64,000 nucleotides of DNA from Tipula vernalis (taxonomy: Eukaryota > Arthropoda > Insecta > Diptera > Tipulidae). The notes below the pieces were generated by a model. That model was not told where the DNA came from. It did not search any database and saw nothing but the letters and a program-made list of their open reading frames with translations. Made by a program: the position numbers and the translations under genes. Location of the stretch: assembly GCA_958295665.1 (NCBI GenBank), contig OY282558.1, positions 136,608,326-136,672,325 of the forward strand, written 5' to 3'. Below, one piece after another: positions 58,183 to 64,000 of this stretch (within the stretch, counting starts at the first letter, position 1; every line of letters starts with the position of its first letter).

Positions 58183-58780
58183 TATTGTCACAGACAAGGG
58201 AACTCAGTTCGAGTCTCAATTATTTTCGGAATTATCTAAATTACTTGGTTTCGAACACCGGCGCACTGATGCATTGCATCCTCAAAGCTGCGACCCAACT
58301 GGGTTAACATTTTACCACTAATTATGCTGGGACTTCATTCAGTGAAGAACTTAACACAACACCAACAGAGCTAGTATATAGATGCTCACTACGAGTACCT
58401 GGACACCTCGATAATAAAATTTTTCAAAATGATTTCGTTCAAAATTTAAAAAAACATTTTGATGAAATTCGACCAATTCCAGCTTCAAGGCATACCACTA
58501 ATAAAATGTTCATGTCCAACGATTTAGTTTCTACCAAACAAAGAAAAGCGTTGGAGCCCCTTATAGAGGTCCTTTTAAAGTCGTCAAGAGAGATGCGAGA
58601 ATCTATTGACCAAATTAAACTCTGACGGACTCAAATTTGACACAACAGAAGAACAGTCTCAGCTTAAAAAATCTCTTGGGATCTTGACACCAAAATTCCT
58701 CCTTTAGCATAATCGACAATCATTAGGACTGGAAGAATCATAAGGACGCCTGTTAGATTTACGTAACTAAATACCATTAT
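58183..58780 (+). pseudogene. Gypsy integrase C-terminal fragment
   Basis: IVTDKGTQFESQLFSELSKLLGFEHRRTDALHPQS covers the second catalytic Asp region. EELNTTPTELVY, LRVPGHLDN, HFDEIRPIPASRHTT and PYRGPFKVVKRDARIY (GPF/Y module) follow, then RTGRIIRTPVRFT near 58740. Frameshifts are frequent. It begins at the mariner boundary, so the mariner probably inserted into this Gypsy copy. Confidence 0.8.
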
Positions 58781-59265
58781 TCTCATCACCTTCTAAAGGG
58801 CAGATTAATATTCTGATTAATACAGGGGTGTGGGACATTTATACTTTTCCATAAATAAAGGGAAGGTGTTTAGGTTATTATTTCTGCGAATGTGTGTATC
58901 GCTTATGAGCGAGTATCGCAATGTAATATTTAAAAACGAGCCAGCATATCTTCTGTCGACCAATTCCTGAATTGTCAGGACATCATGAATCTAAGTTATA
59001 GAATTTGTTTAAAATTTCATGAACGGTTGACATTTATATGAATACTAGGGGTAATTGACCCGTCCTAGGACAGAATTTGTATATATACAACTTTTAATTT
59101 TTTCTACAGGAATCCTAATGATGGGCACACTGACACCTCTTGGTGCTATTCCACATATTATTAAATTTCGCAATATTCAACGTATATGTAGCAATAATAT
59201 TTATTTATGAATTATTTCGGTAAAATATTGCGAGTAAATTGTCTTACATCATTAAGTAATCGGCT
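58781..59265. other. Possible LTR/3' flank of the Gypsy fragment
   Basis: After the pol end there is an ACAGGGGTGTGGGAC stretch that could be a polypurine tract/LTR start, but no matching 5' LTR is present. No gene seen. Confidence 0.3.
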
Positions 59266-59269
59266 TTCT

Positions 59270-62200
59270 TTAAATGAATTACTACGCGATCAATGGTCTG
59301 GCCTTGCGACTTATTGATGGTGATAGCATAGGCCGGAATGACAGGAAATTGCCGGCGACGCAAGATAAATGGAAGAGTAGTTTCTAATGGTGTCAAATCA
59401 ATTCGGGGATCAGTACACTTACTCCTTTATTGCATTCCGAAATTATTTTGGCCTTTATGAAATTCCGGGCGGGGTAAGCATGATAATTACACCTTTTTTC
59501 AGAAGAAGTACATAAGGTGGCATACCAGATGGAGTTTGATCGTTGAGAAATTTAGTAGAGAAGTTAAGAGTGTCATTGGGATGGGCTTCACCGGCTATCA
59601 TGTCAATGAATTTTCGATTCATTTCGAGCGTTTGAGCATTTGTTGGTGTAACGATGACTCTTTTTGATAAATCCGCAATGGATATTTGCTGAATGTTGCC
59701 AAAACCAAATCTTGACTTATGATCATTCCATTTGGAATTCGAATGACGTCTTCTTCAAAAATTCCAGGTATTTGAGACAAAATTCCAGATCCCACGCCCA
59801 ATAGCCATTGCTTGTGCTCTGCTTGATTTAATACAACACTCAATGATTTCTGTGCGCGTTCGTCTTGGCACTACTGGCAATGTCTGACGAAAGTCGACGC
59901 CGACAACTAAAACTTTTCCGCCACACGGAATGTCAGATCCCATCACTTCACGAAACAATTGGTCGATGCAGGCAAGTCCATGTTTAGGCAGCATTGTAAT
60001 TTCGTCAATTACAATCAAAGAAGTTTCTCGTAAAACCTTTGCTTCTGTTGAGTTCATGCGCATTGATGAGATAGATGTATCGAGCAGAGGCACGGGTAAT
60101 TTGAATCCGCTATGTACAGTACGTCCTCCTTTCAGTAATGTGGCAGCAATTCCCGTTGTTGCGAATGGCAAAACGATTTTGCTTTTGCCTCTGAAGTAGG
60201 CCATCAGTGTTGTGTAGAGGAACGTCTTTCCTGAGCCACCGGGACCGTCAAGATAAAACAGCTGCTGCTTTTCATGCATGTTCTCTACTGCTACCGTTAT
60301 CTTGGTAAATGCATTGGTTTGGGTCTCATTGAGCTTCTCGATGTGTTGATTTGCTTGTCGAGCTTCTTCAGCTTGATCATAGACTTCTTCTTCATATAAT
60401 CAAGTGTCAAATTATCTAAATGATCTTGCCAAAGTTTGCGAAGCTGAGCAGGTTGACAAAATATGCATATGTATGTGAACATTTCACGTAATTCTTTAGG
60501 CATCAAGTAAGTACCACCATCAGTTAAACAATGCTCCCACTCGTCGTCTGATTCAAGCAGGCCTCTCGATATTGGTGCTGCCTTGAAATTTTGACAAACT
60601 ACATCATTAACTGTTCTTAACGATTCGAAGTTGATTGCACCAGGCACATGAAAAGGTAGAATTCGTAAGTAGAAACGCTCTCCGTCTTTGACACTCACCG
60701 TATACATGCGGGAAACAATTTTTCTGACGCCTCTTTGCCGCTTATTACATTTACCACGCACATAAACATAATTATATGGAATATCTGTATAAAGATACTG
60801 TCGAGCATCTTCATCGTTTGAGCTGCGAGCAATACTTCTTCCTCGTGTCCTGCCTCGAAGATAATTTGTTGCTGATTTGGCAGGTGAACTGGGAGCCTTA
60901 TGACGGCATGTGATCGATCGTGCATTTTGATTCTCTCAAACGCCAGATTGCTTCCAGAGCACTAACATAACGGCAATCAATAAAGTTAGAAACTTCATTT
61001 ATACGTAGTTCCAGCTGACCGTTTGATATGATTGTAATATTCGCACAATCGAATCCCTTAAATATATATTTGTAAATGTACTTTACAAATCGAAGAGATG
61101 TAGCGACTTCTACATTTATGTGTGCGTTGTACTTCAGTAATAAGTAAGGATTGTATGGAATGCTGAATCGATTGTCTATGCGTTTACCTCTGACCGAAGC
61201 CTACACATCAGCGCGACGTCTATACGATGGATAATCATTGACATTTAGAAGGGTGACATCATTGAAGCATTTTGGAAATTGTTTTGAGCATTGACCGTCC
61301 TTTATGCAAGGCGAGTTTGGATACCTAAGACCACAGGGGCCATGCATCATAAATTTGAGCACAATTTTTAGAAGCTTTGGCCTCGTTTCTGATGGAATTT
61401 CAGCACTGATAAATTGATCGATTCTTTGGACTGTTGTAAATTTTTCTTCGGCTCTTAAGATCGGGGAGTTGAGTTTGATTTTAAAAACTCTCGCAATTTT
61501 CAGCAATCTCACGCCAACCAGGATTTGCAGTGAACGTTATAAAAAGATCTGGAGCGCCAGACTTTGCAAATATAGACATTGCATCGCAGCACCTTTCTCT
61601 TCATGTCTATCGCGTCTAAATTCCATACTCACAATCGGGATTAGTTCACTTGTTTCATCAGCACGCACAGCTTCTTGCGCCTCTACATCTCTCATTAATT
61701 GATAGCTTTGAGCTAGTCGGTTGTTTACACGAAAGAAACGGTCCAGTTCGTCAAGAATGTCACCTCGGCAATTATGATACGCGGCGCATTATTGACGTAT
61801 TTCTGTTGCTTTAGTGCTATCAATCACATATAATTGTGCGTATTGCGGCGCCTGACTATCAATTGGTTCCATATGGGAAGTGCGATGATACGTTTGTCCG
61901 TGTATTTTGAATACATAAGGGCCACGTCCTAGCAAATTGACAATTTTCACACCCATCGAAACGAATCAAATAGCGCTGTTATATGATCTAATTTGATCGC
62001 GAAAGTGTGTACGATGGGGATGAGTTACATCTGAGAGTAGCTTCTCAAGGAACTCTCTCATAAGCTTACCTTTTCTGCAGCAGTCTGTGAATTAATGATC
62101 TGTTGGAAGTTCAGAGCGATAATGTTTTGCTCTACAAAATTGGCAGATGATATTAAATGGACCACAATAATGGTCTTTAACTTTGGTGTCATCGAAATTT

Positions 62201-62660
62201 ACCGCCTCGTCTCGAATAGCTTGACTTTGACGTATTTGAGTCAAACGATGAGAAGCTAAGTTTAACGCACGATGAACTGTCAATTCTTCTTCTGTCATCG
62301 CCTCCATATGCCGTTGTTGCGAAGCCAAGTTTGATTCACGACCGACTGACGCACGATCGGATGATTGGCGAAATGTCTTAAGTCGATCGATAAGAGATGT
62401 TGATTACCTCTGATATCTCTCTAATGCCAACACTAAGATTTTCGAGCACAATTTCAATCTCGCTTCAATCTCACTGAATGCTTTATGCCACTCAAATACT
62501 TGCGTTCTCGACAGAGTAGACTAAAACACTTCGGCAAGATTTCCAATGATTCCGTAGCCATAATTCCATTGGAAACACAAAATTTCAAGCAAACTCGTTG
62601 TTCAAGTTTTTTTCCATAGTAAAAATCGCCAGACAAACTTTTCGCGTTCATAAACAAAAG
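59270..62660 (-). pseudogene. Helitron Rep/helicase, minus strand, HUH segment deleted
   Basis: Minus-strand order from 62400: RASVGRESNLASQQRHMEAMTEEE, CGPFNIICQFCRAKHYRSE, HPHRTHFRDQIRSYNSAI, GRGPYVFKIHGQTYHRTSH and YAQLYVIDSTKATEIR. Then come ARVFKIKLNSPILRAEEKFTTVQRIDQFISAEIP, MHGPCGLRYPNSPCIKDGQCSKQFPK, YIYKYIFKGFDCANI and SALEAIWRLRESKC. The helicase has FYLDGPGGSGKTFLYTTLMAYF (Walker A, 60240), LIVIDEITMLPKHGL (Walker B), VVGVDFRQTLPVVPR and RRRQFPVIPAYAITINKSQGQT at the C-terminus (59340). Between ARVFKIKL and EEKFTTVQR the block with the family motif EFQKRGLPHxH is missing, so Rep activity is impossible. Stops and frameshifts occur, but the helicase stretch 59755-60279 is open. Confidence 0.9.
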
Positions 62661-62681
62661 GCTGGTGATTTGGCGTCTACT

Positions 62682-62702
62682 GGAGGGGGGGGGGGGGGGG
62701 GG
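62682..62702 (+). repeat. G homopolymer of about 20 bases
   Basis: An uninterrupted G run exactly at the junction between Helitron sequence and the LOA-type LINE. It may be a junction addition or an assembly-weak site. Confidence 0.9.
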
Positions 62703-63019
62703 ACCAAAGTTGAGTACAGTAATCTACCAGCTCCGTAACCTTTCGGTGGGGTGCACATCACGCGAGCTGTTCTGGTCATGTTTTAGGCAGCCATTGTGCT
62801 GGGCACAATTGTGGAAGGGGTAACCTGTTCACAATTCGCAAGTGTACGTACTGCCTCCTCGTGGCAATCACCGGTAACTGAAGCCGTTTGGTACCTTTGA
62901 CCATTTGGCACAGGCTAAAGTACGGCGCTAAAGGAGAAATCCTTGATAAAAAACCCTAATCTAAGGTGGAACAGCATATGCCGATGGATGAATGGCTGAT
63001 AGGTTAATCAGTCCAAAGT

Positions 63020-63946
63020 ATGTGGACTCTGGATACCAGGCGCCCTCCAGTTTTATTTAGCCTTCCTGTGGTAAAGCTGGGTATCCCACAGGTGGTAAGT
63101 GGGGGTACCTCCTCTGTGAAAGCAGAAGGGAGCATGGACGTCGGGGAGGACCCGAAAGGTGAGGTCAACACCATTGACAAACCTGTCGCGGCTCCTCGCG
63201 TAAAAATGTGTGGAGCCGCGAAAAAGCGGTATGTGAGGCTTCTTGCCTAGGGCAAAACGCCCGAAAGCGAGACAAGGCTTCTGGTGATGCGGCCACAAAA
63301 GGAGACTTGTGCTCCCACTGAGGCTCCACCGTCGAAAAGGATCCGCTCGGATGAGGGTACTCCACCAGCACAAAAAAAAGGCCAGGGGGGAAGGATCTGT
63401 CCCGGTGGTATCGGGTTCTGCGGTCCGGTCTGGAGTTACTTTCAGGCAGGCCGCGGAGTCGGGATCGTTGGGATCTTGCCCTCTGGTTTTCCTGAGGATG
63501 TCCTCACTGGAGAGCAGCTTAAGGCTGTCCAGGAGGGCATCCTAGATAAGGTTCTAGAGCAAGAGGCCAAGGAGCTTAAACCTAAGATCCTTGGCAGTCA
63601 GCTTCGGCCTGGTTGGCTGGTAGTAACCTGCGCTGACCGGGCCACCGTCCAGTGGCTCAGGGAGGCCATAGGGACTATTAAGCCATGGGAGGGTGCACAG
63701 CTGATCGTGGCCGAGGCGGAAAACCTGCCTCGAGCCAAGATTGTGTTCGGCACCTTCCCAAATAGTGCTGAATTGCCCTCGGAGAAGCTTTTTGGTTTTA
63801 TCAAAAGCCAAAATGAGGGCATGCAGGCGATCAACTGGAGAGTTATTGGGAGGGAGGCGAAAGGCTCTTCAGCCTTTTGTACCTTCTCGATGGACCACTC
63901 TTCAGTTGAGAAGCTCAAGGCTCAGGGAGGCCATAGGGACTATTAA
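63020..63946 (+). pseudogene. LOA-type LINE ORF1 with DUF4780-like domain, one premature stop
   Basis: Two open pieces in the same frame (63020-63247 and 63284-63946) are separated by one TAG at 63248 in the context RYVRLLA*GKTPESETRLL. Family relatives have a Gln or similar there, so a CAG-to-TAG change is likely (inference). The N-terminal part has CGAAKKRYVRLL. The C-terminal part (QLRPGWLVVTCADRATVQWL, GTIKPWEGAQLIVAE, LPRAKIVFGTFPNS, INWRVIGRE, FSMDHSSVEKL) matches the DUF4780 domain of insect LOA/Outcast-like ORF1 proteins, thought to bind RNA. The frame ends prematurely because the sequence then repeats an upstream segment out of frame. Confidence 0.82.
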
Positions 63947-64000
63947 GCCATGGGAGGGTGCACAGCTGATCGTGGCCGAGGCGGAAAACCTGCCTCGAGC
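63654..64000 (+). repeat. Out-of-frame tandem duplication inside ORF1
   Basis: GGCTCAGGGAGGCCATAGGG...CCTGCCTCGAGC at 63654-63736 is repeated identically from 63919 to the window end, a period of 265 bp. Since 265 is not a multiple of 3, the second copy is read in another frame and gives the stop after KLKAQGGHRDY. It could be real or an assembly artefact. Confidence 0.88.

Larger units (their letters stand above)
62703..64000 (+). mobile_element. LOA-type LINE 5' end (G+C-rich), cut by the window edge
   Basis: A sharp rise in G+C content begins after the G run. A leader of about 315 bp precedes ORF1. The codon composition is clearly unlike the surrounding AT-rich DNA. The element would continue past 64000. 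Confidence 0.75.

Overview
The window is AT-rich, intron-bearing animal DNA. The transposon families (PIF/Harbinger, Helitron, mariner, pogo/Tigger, Ty3/Gypsy with ATAT target duplications, BEL/Pao, Jockey-, CR1- and LOA-type LINEs) and one sodium-solute symporter gene point to an insect, most likely a higher fly (Diptera). This is inferred from family content and not from a database match. It looks like a transposon graveyard: one host gene fragment is recognisable and almost everything else is mobile-element DNA of different ages, satellites, microsatellites and AT-rich spacer.

Layout. 1-1056: minus-strand Helitron fragment running off the left edge. 2101-5124: structurally complete PIF/Harbinger element with 45-bp perfect terminal inverted repeats and both spliced genes open. 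5.1-8.5 kb: spacer with a tandem duplication and foldback elements. 8.5-13.7 kb: two direct copies of an undescribed composite repeat flanking a broken minus-strand Gypsy element. 13.9-16.6 kb: two related LTRs in opposite orientation, one a clean solo LTR. 16.6-20 kb: dispersed repeats, a pogo/Tigger relic and a degenerate tandem array. 20.0-28.1 kb: Gypsy relic followed by a long satellite built of alternating nTTCn/nGAAn pentamers (the heat-shock-element pattern), split by a near-intact CR1-type LINE (22.3-26.5 kb). 28.1-30.4 kb: second Helitron (plus strand).

33.4-37.6 kb: BEL/Pao pol followed, not preceded, by gag. 37.8-38.9 kb: two tandem arrays. 39.2-41.9 kb: Jockey-type LINE (minus) and another pogo/Tigger piece. 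43.6-47.4 kb: small inverted-repeat elements, a (TA)n tract of about 330 bp and a 177-bp TTAA-flanked MITE. 48.6-51.1 kb: minus-strand Gypsy with an intact integrase ORF, abutted by LOA-like LINE pieces (51.1-53.9 kb). 54.5-55.9 kb: the last two exons of a minus-strand SLC5-type transporter, the only host gene seen. 56.6-58.8 kb: Gypsy RT and integrase pieces with a TA-flanked mariner between them. 59.3-62.7 kb: third Helitron (minus) with its HUH segment missing. 62.7-64 kb: G+C-richer LOA-type LINE ORF1 with an internal duplication, running off the right edge.

The elements that look most recently active are the PIF/Harbinger copy and the CR1-type LINE. The observation with most biological potential is the HSE-like satellite at 20.9-28.1 kb, which by sequence could bind heat shock factor at high density.
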